Assembly: GCA_020632955.1 (NCBI GenBank)
Contig: JACKEO010000005.1
Coordinates: 256,263 to 320,262 of the forward strand
Direction: 5' to 3'
Length of the DNA stretch: 64,000 nucleotides
Source: Alphaproteobacteria bacterium
GTDB lineage: Bacteria; Myxococcota_A; UBA796; GCA-2862545
The notes below the pieces were generated by a model. That model was not told where the DNA came from, made no database searches, and was given only the letters and a program-made list of their open reading frames with translations. Below are positions 7,871 to 16,329 of this stretch, one piece after another. Both the position numbers and the translations under genes were made by a program. Numbering within the stretch: the first letter of the stretch is position 1; every line of letters starts with the position of its first letter.

Positions 7871-8982
7871 GGCGCGATGTCGGTGTCGACCAGCATGAGC
7901 GTGAGGTGCACGCCCTCGCCGTCGAGCACCGTCTGCAGGCCGAAGCCGTCCACCGCGTCGGAGACGAGCAGGTCGCGGCGGCGAGGATCCCACAGCCACC
8001 AGTCGATGCAGTTCTGCACGGTGACGTCGTCGCAGGCCCAGACCTCCACCTCGGCAGGCGGGAAGCCCAGGCCCGAGAGCACGGCCGCGGCGCCCTGCTG
8101 GCGGCGCTCGAGGAAGCGGGAGACGGCGGTGTCGAGCACCGGGCTCGCCTTCCACGGCTCCCGCGCGTACGCGGTGCGCACGTGCTCGAGCACCTTGCGG
8201 GCGAGCAGGTCGGCGTCCCCGGCGGCCGTGACGGCCGGCACCGGGCCCTTCAGGCGGAGGATCGGGTCGGGAGACCCGTCGATGCCCACGTACAGCACGA
8301 AGCGCGCGAGGTCGTGATCGTCGCGGCGCACCACGAAGACCCACTCCCCCGCCGTGGCGAGGAGCACGCGGGCGCCCTGGTCGAGGCTGCCCTGGGTGAC
8401 CCGACCGCCGCCGTCGGCGACCTGCCAGGTGGCGCCGGGCACGGGCGGCAGCTGCAGCGGCGTGCCCACCTCCGTGAGCCGCGGGAGCACGCCCAGGTCC
8501 ACCTCGGGCCGTGCCCGCATGCCGATCCAGTGGTCGCGGTCCCGTCCACGGGCCCGCACCAGGCCCATGGGCTCGTCGGGTGCCAGCTGCTCGAGCCATG
8601 CGATGAGCTCGCGGGGCGGCGCGCCGTTGAGCACGGTGTCCCAGCGCCGGGCGTCGTGCACCGGGTAGGCGAAGCCGGCGCGCCAGAGGGCCTCGCGCAG
8701 CTCCCAGCGGTTGAGGCTGCCCTCGCCCTCGGCGATCGACAGGGCGATGCCGGCGGCGGCACCCGCGAGGGCCCCCTCGTAGTGCTTGCCGCGCACCAGG
8801 GCGGCCACCACCGGGTCCCGGGGGCTCTCCACCGCCGTGGCGTAGCTGTTCGACTCCGGCGGCGGCAGCCGCGGGGTCTGGCCATAGTCCTGCTTCTCCG
8901 CGATGCGGGCGAGGGAGTCGGGCGGCTTGGCGCAGGCGCCGAGCAGGGCGGTGAGCAGGATCAGGGCGCGAACGGAAGGCAT
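7867..8982 (-). CDS. Putative lipoprotein of unknown function
   Basis: 371 residues from ATG at 8982, which places a lipobox immediately (MPSVRALILLTALLGAC). An upstream in-frame start at 9054 would bury the signal behind 24 Arg/Pro-rich residues. The body has no family I can name. It contains NSYATAVESPRDPVVAAL, then RGKHYEGALAGAAAGIALS, and DHWIGMRARPEVDLGVLPR. The DHWIGMR-PEVDLGV part vaguely recalls secreted CAP/SCP-like proteins of myxobacteria, but key histidines could not be aligned. The C-terminal third has VEVWACDDVTVQNCIDWW with two Cys. An outer-membrane or periplasmic location is inferred. Confidence 0.68.
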   Translation of the reverse strand: MPSVRALILLTALLGACAKPPDSLARIAEKQDYGQTPRLPPPESNSYATAVESPRDPVVAALVRGKHYEGALAGAAAGIALSIAEGEGSLNRWELREALWRAGFAYPVHDARRWDTVLNGAPPRELIAWLEQLAPDEPMGLVRARGRDRDHWIGMRARPEVDLGVLPRLTEVGTPLQLPPVPGATWQVADGGGRVTQGSLDQGARVLLATAGEWVFVVRRDDHDLARFVLYVGIDGSPDPILRLKGPVPAVTAAGDADLLARKVLEHVRTAYAREPWKASPVLDTAVSRFLERRQQGAAAVLSGLGFPPAEVEVWACDDVTVQNCIDWWLWDPRRRDLLVSDAVDGFGLQTVLDGEGVHLTLMLVDTDIAP

Positions 8983-9161
8983 GGGACCTCGCCCGCGCGG
9001 GGGTAGCACGGACCGTGCCTGTGGCCGAGGGGGGCCCTGGGGCGGACGGTCCACGACACCCTGTCCCGGACGCCACGGCGGGGGCCTTCCGTCTGCGACA
9101 GCCTGTCGCCCGCGGAGACGCCGGGCGCGTGATACCCACGGCGCCTGCTGGAGGTCGATCG

Positions 9162-9662
9162 ATGGACGTCATCGCGCGCGTGGACGAGATCGTGGGACGG
9201 CTCGTGGCCGCCTCGTGGAAGGAGCGCGAGGCGATCAAGGACGAGCTGCTGGCCGCCTGCCGCGACGGGGAGGGCAGCGAGGTCGTGCCGCACCTCGAGG
9301 AGCGCCGCAAGACCGTGCCGCTCGAGGTGCGCTGGGAGATCGACGAGGTGCTCGAGGCCCTGGCCCCGCCGCCTGCGCCCCCCGAGGAGCCCGAGGAGGA
9401 GGCGGCCGAGGAGCTCCCCCCCGAGGACGAGCCGCCCGCCGACGGCCGCCTCCGCATGAGCGACCTCAAGGAGGTCTACAGCGATCCCCGCGGCATCGCG
9501 CTGTTCACCGACAAGCCGGGCAAGCGCTGGTTCCTGCAGCAGGTCGATCCCTACACCGGCCAGCCCGTGATGATGGAGCTGTCCCCGGCCGACGTGGAGC
9601 GGGTGAAGGCCCAGCTCAAGGGCAGCCCGTACTGGCGCCTGGGGAGCGGGGTGCTGTCGTGA
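9162..9662 (+). CDS. Hypothetical protein with Glu/Pro-rich central linker
   Basis: 166 residues. ATG at 9162 is chosen because GGAGG lies nine bases upstream and the protein then starts MDVIARVDEIVGRLV. An in-frame start at 9015 would add 49 residues that overlap the divergent promoter region. It has three parts: an N-terminal helical domain (1-65), a low-complexity Pro/Glu stretch (PPPAPPEEPEEEAAEELPPE), and a compact C-terminal domain of about 65 residues (LKEVYSDPRGIALFTDKPGK, then RWFLQQVDPYTGQPVMMEL). No signal peptide, so probably cytoplasmic. No family recognised. It leads a short plus-strand run with the lipoprotein that follows. Confidence 0.65.
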   Translation: MDVIARVDEIVGRLVAASWKEREAIKDELLAACRDGEGSEVVPHLEERRKTVPLEVRWEIDEVLEALAPPPAPPEEPEEEAAEELPPEDEPPADGRLRMSDLKEVYSDPRGIALFTDKPGKRWFLQQVDPYTGQPVMMELSPADVERVKAQLKGSPYWRLGSGVLS

Positions 9663-9675
9663 TGCGGGGCGGGTG

Positions 9676-10515
9676 ATGGGCGCCCTGCTCGGCGCGGGCC
9701 TGCTCGCCGCCCTGCTGGGCTGCTCCTCGCCACCCCCGGTGTGCGGCTCGGGGCAGGGCACCCTGTCGGGTGAGGCCGGGGGCATCCCCTGCGCCGAGGC
9801 GCGGGTGGCCGTCTCCTACCTCGAGGCCCTCGCCGCCCGCGCGCTGGAGCCCGCTGCGCGTCAGCGCGTGCTGCGCGAGCTGCGCGCACGGGCCGCGGAC
9901 GACCGTGCCGCGGTCGAGGCCGCGCTCGCCGACGCGGGGGACGTGGTCGACACCTTCGCGTCGGAGCACGGCCTGCAGCTGGCCGAGACGCGGAGCCGGA
10001 TGGTGTGGACCACCCTGCAGGGGGGCGGCGCCCTGCCCGCCGCCACCTTCCCCGACGCCGCCGACGTGGCCCGCACGGCCATCGCTCCCTGGGCCCGCGA
10101 CGACGGCCTCCAGCTGGTGCTCACCGAGATGGATGTCGAGGGGTGGATCCGGTACGCCTCGCTGGCCCGCGAGGTCCAGGGGGGCGAGCCGCTGCGGGTG
10201 TCCGTGGCCGACCGCGTCGGCGTGTACCGCACGATCCGCACGCGCTGGGAGGAGGTCGACGCCTCGGGCAAGATCGGGCTCGTGTCCTTCGGCGCCTTCT
10301 GGCCCGCCATCCGCGCACGCTGGCTCGCCGCTCCCTACGCCCAGCAGCAGGCGTGGATCCGCGCGGCGCCGCTGCCCGCCCCCATGACGGGCACGTCGGC
10401 GGCCTACGTGGAGGCCCTCACCGCCACCGACCCGGGGCGGCACGCCGCCGCCTTCCATGCGGCCCTCGGCCCCCTCGGCGCCCTGCCCGAGGCCGGGCAG
10501 ACGGTGTCCCCCTGA
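9676..10515 (+). CDS. Putative lipoprotein of unknown function
   Basis: 279 residues from ATG at 9676 (a GTG one codon earlier is equally possible). The lipoprotein signal is short and clear (MGALLGAGLLAALLGCSS). The mature protein is mostly helical: LEALAARALEPAARQRVL, AAVEAALADAGDVVDTFASE, DVEGWIRYASLAREVQGGE. The helices recall periplasmic chaperone-like or SurA-like N-domains, but no rotamase domain is present. It begins 13 bases after the preceding gene. Function unknown. Confidence 0.65.
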   Translation: MGALLGAGLLAALLGCSSPPPVCGSGQGTLSGEAGGIPCAEARVAVSYLEALAARALEPAARQRVLRELRARAADDRAAVEAALADAGDVVDTFASEHGLQLAETRSRMVWTTLQGGGALPAATFPDAADVARTAIAPWARDDGLQLVLTEMDVEGWIRYASLAREVQGGEPLRVSVADRVGVYRTIRTRWEEVDASGKIGLVSFGAFWPAIRARWLAAPYAQQQAWIRAAPLPAPMTGTSAAYVEALTATDPGRHAAAFHAALGPLGALPEAGQTVSP

Positions 10516-10540
10516 TGCGCACCCGCGCCCGGCGGCGGGG

Positions 10541-11491
10541 GTGAGGCCCGGAGCCCGGGCGGCCGATCGCCGGGTGCCGGTGGCGGGCTCCTGGGCGCTG
10601 TCGGGTGCGGCCCTGGGGCTGCTGGCCGAGGTGCTCTTCCCGTCGACGGCGGCGCCCTGGGGCACGGTGGGCGCGGCGGTGGTGGCGGGCCTGGCCGGCT
10701 GGGTCGCCGCGGGGCGCGTGCGTGCCGCGCGGATGCCGCTGTGGCTGGACCTCGCGCCCCGCCTCGCGCTCGCCGGGGCCTTGCTCCTGCTCGCCGTGGT
10801 GCTCGTCGTGGTGGGCTCGCCCCTGCTGGCCGGGGTGGCCACGCTCGTGGGCGTGGGCATCGGCAGCTCCGGTCGACGGCCCGTGGCGCGTCGGCGGCTC
10901 GTGCACGCCGTGGAGGCGCTGCGGGAGGACGTCGATCCCGCGTCGGCCCTGGCCGAGCTGGAGTCCCTCGCGGCGGGGTGGTGGGTGCCCCCCACCCTCC
11001 GCGCCGAGGCGGCCCTGCAGCGTGGGGCCTGGACGCTGGCGTCCGGGGGGGCCGAGGAGGCGGTGGGGTGGCTGGCGCGGGTGCGCCACCGGGCGCTGGT
11101 GGGCCACGCCGCCCCCTGGCTGGCGCTGGCCCACGCCTCCGCCGGGCGCGACGACGTGGCCCACGCAGCCCTGCAGCCCGCCTACGGGGCCGTGTCCCCG
11201 GAGACGCGTGCCCACGCCGAGGCGGTGCGTCTGCTGCTGGTGCTGCGGGGGGATGGCCACGAGGAGGCGGCGCGTCTGGGCACGAGCCTGCTGGACGCCC
11301 GACCGGTGACGCCGCTGGCCTTCGGCCTGGTGGCCGTGGCGCGGCTGCGCGCCGGCGACGAGGCCGGCGCGCGCGTGCTGATGACCACCGAGGTGGTCGC
11401 CGCCCTGGAGGCGGGCGGGCTCGCGGAGCTGCTCGAGGAGGTGGCGGAAGCGCTCCGCCACCTTCGACCCGATCAGAGCTTCTGCGAGTAG
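10541..11491 (+). CDS. Integral membrane protein with TPR-like soluble domain
   Basis: 316 residues from GTG at 10541. Two or three hydrophobic segments fill the first ~115 residues (SWALSGAALGLLAEVLF, WGTVGAAVVAGLAGWVAA, LALAGALLLLAVVLVVVGS). About 200 Ala/Leu-rich helical residues follow, resembling TPR repeats (RAEAALQRGAWTLASGGAEEAVGWL; PWLALAHASAGRDDVAHAAL). Family not recognised. The last 19 bases overlap the 3' end of rpsD on the other strand, so both stops lie inside the neighbouring gene. Confidence 0.68.
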   Translation: MRPGARAADRRVPVAGSWALSGAALGLLAEVLFPSTAAPWGTVGAAVVAGLAGWVAAGRVRAARMPLWLDLAPRLALAGALLLLAVVLVVVGSPLLAGVATLVGVGIGSSGRRPVARRRLVHAVEALREDVDPASALAELESLAAGWWVPPTLRAEAALQRGAWTLASGGAEEAVGWLARVRHRALVGHAAPWLALAHASAGRDDVAHAALQPAYGAVSPETRAHAEAVRLLLVLRGDGHEEAARLGTSLLDARPVTPLAFGLVAVARLRAGDEAGARVLMTTEVVAALEAGGLAELLEEVAEALRHLRPDQSFCE

Positions 11492-12090
11492 TACTCGACG
11501 ATCGCGTTCTCGTTGAGCTCGAAGGGCAGATCCTGGCGATCGGGCGCCGTGATCAGCTTGCCCTCGAGCTTGGCGGGATCGAACTCGAGCCAGGTGGGGC
11601 GCACGCGGGTGGTGGCCTCGGCGACGAGCTCCTGCACGAAGGGCTTGTTCTTCGACTTCTCGCGGATGGCGATGACCTGGCCGGCCGAGACGTGGAAGGA
11701 CGGGCGATCCACGCGGTGACCGTCGACCTGCACGTGGCCGTGGACCACGAGCTGGCGGGCGCCGGGGATGGTGCGGGCCAGGCCGAGACGCCAGACGAGG
11801 TTGTCGAGGCGCGACTCGAGGAGGAGCACCAGGTTCAGGCCGGTGGAGCCCTTCATGCGCGAGGCACGGCGGACGTAGGCCTGGAACTGCTTCTCCAGGA
11901 CGCCGAAGTGCCAGCGGGCCTTCTGCTTCTCCTGGAGCCGGACCTTGTAGTCCGAGGGCTTGTTGCGACGGTTCGCCCCGTGCACGCCCGGCGGGTAGGG
12001 CCGGTCGAGGGTGGCGACGGAGGTGAGACCCGGGAGCACCGTGCCGACGGCACGACAGCGCTTCAGACGGGGGCCGCGGAACCTGGCCAT
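11473..12090 (-). CDS. rpsD: 30S ribosomal protein S4
   Basis: 205 residues, standard size. N-terminal MARFRGPRLKRCRAVGTVLPG lacks the CxxC zinc motif, so it is the zinc-free type. Conserved features: RPYPPGVHGANRRNKPSDYK, LQEKQKARWHFGVLEKQF, then the S4 RNA-binding domain LESRLDNLVWRLGLARTIPGARQLVVHGHV, ending FELNENAIVEYYSQKL. S4 binds 16S rRNA early in 30S assembly. Here it is away from the alpha operon and sits 45 bases downstream of rpmG, probably cotranscribed. Its 3' end overlaps the convergent membrane-protein gene. Confidence 0.98.
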   Translation of the reverse strand: MARFRGPRLKRCRAVGTVLPGLTSVATLDRPYPPGVHGANRRNKPSDYKVRLQEKQKARWHFGVLEKQFQAYVRRASRMKGSTGLNLVLLLESRLDNLVWRLGLARTIPGARQLVVHGHVQVDGHRVDRPSFHVSAGQVIAIREKSKNKPFVQELVAEATTRVRPTWLEFDPAKLEGKLITAPDRQDLPFELNENAIVEYYSQKL

Positions 12091-12135
12091 GATCGATCCT
12101 CGCTGCGGCCTCGTTCAGGCCGGGAAGGGGCGCGT

Positions 12136-12324
12136 CTACTTGACTTCGCGGTGGATGGTGTAGCGGCGGAGGAAGGGGTTGTACTTCCGCAGCTCGATGC
12201 GCCCGGGGGTGTTCTTCTTGTTCTTCTGCGTGCAGTAGCGGGAGACGCCGGGCACGCCCGAGCCACGCTGCTCGGTGCACTCCAGGTGGATCACCTGGCG
12301 GGCGGGGTTCTTCTTCTTGGCCAC
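12136..12324 (-). CDS. rpmG: 50S ribosomal protein L33
   Basis: 62 residues: MAKKKNPARQVIHLECTEQ, then SRYCTQKNKKNTPGRIELRK and YNPFLRRYTIHREVK, all typical of L33. Only one Cys remains at each half of the usual zinc ribbon (Cys15 and Cys30), so it has lost the four-Cys site. An insertion (RGSGVPGVS) separates the two. It is the first gene of an rpmG-rpsD pair. Confidence 0.96.
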   Translation of the reverse strand: MAKKKNPARQVIHLECTEQRGSGVPGVSRYCTQKNKKNTPGRIELRKYNPFLRRYTIHREVK

Positions 12325-12390
12325 GGCGGCCTCCGCGAGATGGGTCGTCGGCGTGGGCGTCGGAGCACGCCACGCACAGCGCCGCGCCGC

Positions 12391-13560
12391 TTATCGAAGC
12401 GCTGCGACCCTGTCAACGCGCGCGGCGCGGAGTTCCGTGACGACGTGGGAGAACGCGGCGGCGGCCCGCTCCACGTCCTGCGCCGTCGTCTCGCGTCCGA
12501 GGCCGAGTCGCACGGCGCCCAGGGCCTCCTCGTCGGTGAGCCCGATCGCCTTGAGGACCGGGCTGGGCGCCACCCGCCCGCTCGCGCAGGCCGATCCCAC
12601 CGAGCACGAGACCTCGCCGCGGATGCGCGAGAGCAGCTCGCCCGCCACGACCCCGTCGAAGCGCAGGTTCAGGCTGTGGGGCAGGCGGTGCGTCAGGGTG
12701 CCGTGCACGTGGACCCCGCCCAGCGCACGGAGGCGGGCGAGCAGGTCGTCGCGCAGGGCGGCCAGCCGGGCGGGCTCGCCTTCGTCGAGGCCCCGCAGGG
12801 CCAGCCGGGCCGCGGCGCCGAAGCCCACCACCAGGGCCACGGGCAGGGTGCCGGAGCGCAGGCCCCGCTCCTGCCCGCCCCCCAGCATCCGGGGCTGCAG
12901 GGCCACCCGGGGACGGCCGCGCCGGCGGACGACGAGCGCGCCGATCCCCTGCGGACCGTAGGCCTTGTGGGCCGACAGGGACACGAGGTCGGCGTCGAGC
13001 CCGCGGAGGTCCACCTTGCCCAGCGCCTGGGCGGCGTCGGTGTGGAAGAGGGCACCCCGTTCGCGGCAGGCGCGCGCGAGCTCGCGCACGGGCTGGAGCG
13101 TGCCCAGCTCGTGGTTGGCGGTCATCACCGAGACCAGCGCGGTGTCAGGGCGCAGTGCGCGCAGGGCCTCGTCCACCACGATCCGCCCGTCGGGCCCGGG
13201 CTGGAGGCGGGTGATGCGCCAGCCCTCGCGCTCGAGGTGGTCGAGCGAGGCGCGGATGGCGCTGTGCTCGACCGCGGTGCTGATCAGGTGACCGGGGACC
13301 CTGTGGGTGGCGGCCACGCCGAGCACCGCGAGGTTGTCGGCCTCGGTGGCGCCCGAGGTGAACACCACCTCGTCGGCCTCGCGGCCCACGGCGGCCGCCA
13401 CCTGCTCCCGCGCGCGGTCCGCGGCCGCCGCGGCCAGGCTGCCGTGGGCGTGGGTGCTGGCGGCGTTGCCGAAGCGCTCCCGCAGCCAGGGCACGAGGGC
13501 GTCCACCACCTCGGGCGCGCACGGCGTGGTGGCGTGGTGGTCCAGGTAGACGGGTCTCAC
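12391..13560 (-). CDS. Cysteine desulfurase, NifS/IscS type
   Basis: 389 residues from GTG at 13560, overlapping the upstream stop as GTGA. PLP-dependent class V aminotransferase fold: YLDHHATTP at the start, FTSGATEADNLAVLGVA, STAVEHSAIRASLDHLE, HTDAAQALGKVDL, the Schiff-base lysine in SLSAHKAYGPQGIGAL, and the catalytic loop CSVGSACASG with the active Cys. The enzyme releases sulfur from cysteine for Fe-S clusters or tRNA thiolation. This is the second desulfurase in the window, besides sufS at 49 kb, and it belongs to the other class. No iscU or mnmA lies beside it. Its neighbours are a reductase and a PpiC-like lipoprotein, so the genomic context does not reveal the acceptor. Confidence 0.95.
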   Translation of the reverse strand: MRPVYLDHHATTPCAPEVVDALVPWLRERFGNAASTHAHGSLAAAAADRAREQVAAAVGREADEVVFTSGATEADNLAVLGVAATHRVPGHLISTAVEHSAIRASLDHLEREGWRITRLQPGPDGRIVVDEALRALRPDTALVSVMTANHELGTLQPVRELARACRERGALFHTDAAQALGKVDLRGLDADLVSLSAHKAYGPQGIGALVVRRRGRPRVALQPRMLGGGQERGLRSGTLPVALVVGFGAAARLALRGLDEGEPARLAALRDDLLARLRALGGVHVHGTLTHRLPHSLNLRFDGVVAGELLSRIRGEVSCSVGSACASGRVAPSPVLKAIGLTDEEALGAVRLGLGRETTAQDVERAAAAFSHVVTELRAARVDRVAALR

Positions 13561-14351
13561 GCGGCACCTCCACCTGCGACGGCCACGCTCTCGCCGCCGT
13601 CGACCGGCACGCAGGCGCCCGTCATCCACGCCAACCCCGGAGCGGTGAGCGCCACGACGGCCTGCGCCACGTCCTCGGGGGTGGTGAGGCGCCCCGAGGG
13701 GTTGCGGTCGCGGGCCCCCGCGGCCAGGGCCTCCCACCCCGGGATGCGCTCCAGCGCGGGGGTGTGGCACAGGCCCGCGAGGATCGCGTTCACGGCGATG
13801 CCGCGCGGCGCGAGCTCCACGGCGAGCTGGCGCACGTGGGCCTCGAGCGCGGCCTTCGCGGCGCCCACGGGGCCGTAGGCTGGCAGGGCGACCCGCCCGC
13901 CGGCGCTCGTGAGGGCCAGGATGCGGGCGCCCCTGCGGAGCAGGCCCCGATCGTCGAGGCCCTGCACCCAGGTCACGAGGCTGTGGGCCATCACGTCCAG
14001 GGTCATCGCGAGATCCCGGAGCCGGGCGCGCTGCGCCTCGGGGCCGACCAGCGGGCGCAAGGTGCCGAAGGCCAGGCTGTGCAGCACCACGGCCACCTCG
14101 GCGTCCGCGTCGGCCGCCTGCAGCGCGTCGAGCGCGGCGTCCCGCTGCACGGGGTCCGCGGCGTTGCCGTTGTGGAGGATCGCGCGGACGCCCGCGGCCT
14201 CCAGTTCCGCCCGGACGGCCTCGGCGCGGGGCAGCGTGCCCCGCAGATCGAGGTGGGCGCCCAGCACGTGCAGGCCCTCGGCGGCCAGTGCGCGGGCGCT
14301 CGCGGCACCGAAGCCGGAAGACGCGCCCAGCACCACCGCCCAGCGGCTCAC
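13557..14351 (-). CDS. SDR oxidoreductase of the FabL/FabI enoyl-ACP reductase type
   Basis: 264 residues from GTG at 14351, overlapping the stop of the PpiC-like gene as GTGA. Rossmann motif GASSGFGAASA at residues 9-19; HSLAFGTLRPLV at 91-102 matches the FabI HS(I/L)AF element. The catalytic pair is Tyr159 and Lys166 with six residues between, the spacing of enoyl-ACP reductases rather than the YxxxK of ordinary SDRs. AAKAALEAHVRQLAVEL and DRNPSGRLTTPEDVAQAV resemble Bacillus FabL most. Predicted role: last reduction of fatty-acid elongation with NAD(P)H. Whether it is the main or an accessory enoyl reductase cannot be judged from this window. Confidence 0.85.
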   Translation of the reverse strand: MSRWAVVLGASSGFGAASARALAAEGLHVLGAHLDLRGTLPRAEAVRAELEAAGVRAILHNGNAADPVQRDAALDALQAADADAEVAVVLHSLAFGTLRPLVGPEAQRARLRDLAMTLDVMAHSLVTWVQGLDDRGLLRRGARILALTSAGGRVALPAYGPVGAAKAALEAHVRQLAVELAPRGIAVNAILAGLCHTPALERIPGWEALAAGARDRNPSGRLTTPEDVAQAVVALTAPGLAWMTGACVPVDGGESVAVAGGGAA

Positions 14352-15190
14352 CGGGGGGCCTCGGCCCCACCCTCGATCACCGAGGCGGGGGGCTTGACCC
14401 ACTGCGGGTCCAGGCCCTTGCGCAGCTCGCCCACCTCCTGCTCGACGGCCTCCTTGCGCAGGCCGTTCTCGAGGAAGGGACGCACGTCCTCCAGCGGGAT
14501 CGTGCTGCGGCGCTCCTCCACCACCACCACCACCCAGCGCTCCTCGAGGGCGATGGGGTCGAGGACGCCGGTGGCCTCGGTGGAGAAGACCGCCTCGTCG
14601 ACGGCGCCGGGGAGCTGGCTGCGCACCACCCAGCCCAGGTCGCCCCCGCGCTCGCCGCTGCTCTTGTCGAGGGAGCGCTGGGCCGCGATGGTGGCCGCGT
14701 CGGTGCCCGCCTTGATGCCGGCCACCACCTCCTGCGCCGTGGCCTCGTCGGGCAGCAGGATCTGGCGCACGTGCGCCTGGGGCCGGTTGAACTGCACCTT
14801 GCGGGCGTCGTAGGCGGCCTGCACCGCCTCGTCGGTGATCCGTTCCGCGATGAGGTGCTCGAGCGCCACGGCGGCGAGGGCCTCGCGCACCGCCAGGGCC
14901 GTGCGCGCCCTGCCCTCGGGCCCCTCGTCGAGCTCCAGCTCGAGGGCCTTGCGGTACAGCACCTCGGTGAGGAGCACGGCGTCGGCGCCCATGCGCGCCT
15001 GATCCTCCGGGGGCATCTGCATCCGCTGCTCCTGGGGCAGCCGGGCGAGGGCGGCGCGCAGGAGGTCCTCGTGGACCTCCAGGTCGCCCGAGCGGACCAC
15101 CACGGGGCCGGAGGGGGTGTAGGCACCGGCGGGCGGGGCGGGCGGCGTCGCGCAGGCGGCGAGCAGGAGCAGGACGGTCAGGCGGCGCAC
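14348..15190 (-). CDS. PpiC/parvulin-type peptidyl-prolyl isomerase lipoprotein
   Basis: 280 residues from GTG at 15190. The lipobox is at the very start (RRLTVLLLLAACATPP). A long helical chaperone-like region (30-150) precedes the parvulin domain (about 150-240): AHVRQILLPDEATAQEVVAGI, KSSGERGGDLGWVVRSQLPG, EAVFSTEATGVLDP, RWVVVVVEERR. The layout matches PrsA/SurA-like folding factors. As a lipoprotein it would act in the periplasm on outer-membrane or secreted clients. It is coupled to the FabL-like gene. Divergent from the DNA glycosylase, with 79 bases between the starts. Confidence 0.88.
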   Translation of the reverse strand: MRRLTVLLLLAACATPPAPPAGAYTPSGPVVVRSGDLEVHEDLLRAALARLPQEQRMQMPPEDQARMGADAVLLTEVLYRKALELELDEGPEGRARTALAVREALAAVALEHLIAERITDEAVQAAYDARKVQFNRPQAHVRQILLPDEATAQEVVAGIKAGTDAATIAAQRSLDKSSGERGGDLGWVVRSQLPGAVDEAVFSTEATGVLDPIALEERWVVVVVEERRSTIPLEDVRPFLENGLRKEAVEQEVGELRKGLDPQWVKPPASVIEGGAEAPR

Positions 15191-15269
15191 GGCTTCCCCG
15201 GGGATGGTGGCGGGCGGTATCCTACGCGGCCGGCCACCACCACCGTGCCGGGAGGAGGCCGTCGTCGCC

Positions 15270-15890
15270 GTGCACGTGCCGCGAGCCTGGCTGGAGGGCG
15301 ACGCGCTGGTGGCCGCCCGTCACCTGTTGGGGTGCCTGCTCGTGCGCGACGGGGTGGTGCTCCGCATCGTGGAGGTGGAGGCGTACCGGCACGGCGGCGA
15401 CACGGCGAGCCACGCCCACCGAGGTCCGACGCCGCGCAACGCGCCCATGTGGGGCCCCCCGGGCAGGGCCTACGTCTACCTCTGCTACGGACTGCACCAC
15501 CTGCTCAACGTCACCACGGAGCCGGAGGGCCGGGCCGCGGCGGTGCTGATCCGGGGTGCCGAGGTGGTGGAGGGCGCCGACGTGGTGGCGGCGCGCCGGG
15601 GGCGACCGGTGACCGCCGGCAGCCTGGCGGGCCCGGGCAAGGTGGCCCAGGCGCTGGGGCTCGACGTGCGCTGGTCGGGTGAGGACCTGCTGGCGCCCGG
15701 CGGACTCGAGCTGCGCCGCGGGACGGACGTGCGCGACGTGCTCGTGGGCCCGCGCATCGGCATCGACTACGCGGAGCCCGTCCACCGGGAGGCACCCTGG
15801 CGGCTGGCGCTGGCCGGCAGCCGCCAGGTGGCACGCGTCCGGGGGCTCCGGCCCGATCCCACCGACGGGCACGGGCCGCGCGCGGGATAG
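15270..15890 (+). CDS. DNA-3-methyladenine glycosylase (AAG/MPG family)
   Basis: 206 residues from GTG at 15270, with GGAGGAGG about 11 bases upstream. MPG family elements: LEGDALVAARHLLGCLLVR, IVEVEAYRHGGDTASHAHRG with the catalytic Glu, then RNAPMWGPPGRAYVYLCYGLHHLLNVTTE, AVLIRGAEVVEG and the LAGPGKVAQALGL DNA-contact region. The enzyme removes alkylated and deaminated purines in base-excision repair. It leads a plus-strand run with the thioesterase 19 bases downstream. Confidence 0.95.
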   Translation: MHVPRAWLEGDALVAARHLLGCLLVRDGVVLRIVEVEAYRHGGDTASHAHRGPTPRNAPMWGPPGRAYVYLCYGLHHLLNVTTEPEGRAAAVLIRGAEVVEGADVVAARRGRPVTAGSLAGPGKVAQALGLDVRWSGEDLLAPGGLELRRGTDVRDVLVGPRIGIDYAEPVHREAPWRLALAGSRQVARVRGLRPDPTDGHGPRAG

Positions 15891-15909
15891 GGGGCCGCTC
15901 GGAGCCTCG

Positions 15910-16329
15910 ATGACCCGCTTCCACGAGCAGATCCACGGCGTCTACTTCGACGACCTGGACCCCTACGGCATCCTCCACAACGCCCGCTACCTCCTCCTCT
16001 TCGAGCGCACCCTCGGGTCGTTCTGGGCGCACATGGGCCTGCAGGGCTTCCAGGACTCGCCGGATCGCTTCCACTTCGTGCGGGCCAATGCGGTGGACTA
16101 CCTCCGCCCCGTGCGGGGGACGGGCTCGGTGCGTGTGCGGGTCTGGATCCAGCAGCTCGGGCGATCCAGCCTCACCTTCGGGTTCAAGCTCATGCGCATG
16201 GACGAGGACAGCGAGCTCGCCACCGGGTCGCGGGTGGTGGTGCGGGTCGACCCCGACACCTGGCGGCCCACGCCCTGGACGGAGGCCTTCCGCGAGGTGC
16301 TCACCCCCTGGCTCCCGGAGGTCGCGTGA
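15910..16329 (+). CDS. Acyl-CoA thioesterase, 4HBT/YbgC-type hotdog fold
   Basis: 139 residues from ATG at 15910, with GGAG just upstream. The signature region HGVYFDDLDPYGILHNARYLLLFER matches the 4-hydroxybenzoyl-CoA thioesterase motif, with the catalytic Asp in DPYGILH. VRANAVDYLRPVRGTGSVRV and LGRSSLTFGFKLMR complete the hotdog domain. Substrate unknown; relatives act on short or aromatic acyl-CoAs. Its stop overlaps the start of the next gene (GTGATG). Confidence 0.9.
   Translation: MTRFHEQIHGVYFDDLDPYGILHNARYLLLFERTLGSFWAHMGLQGFQDSPDRFHFVRANAVDYLRPVRGTGSVRVRVWIQQLGRSSLTFGFKLMRMDEDSELATGSRVVVRVDPDTWRPTPWTEAFREVLTPWLPEVA

Noticed and set aside
12325..12390. tRNA or small RNA near the ribosomal protein genes
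   Set aside because: The spacer shows no cloverleaf or conserved T-loop sequence. No tRNA or rRNA was found elsewhere in the window either.
10741..13878. Long plus-strand open frame across rpsD, rpmG and the desulfurase gene
   Set aside because: Antisense to conserved ribosomal and desulfurase genes. The translation has no recognisable domain.
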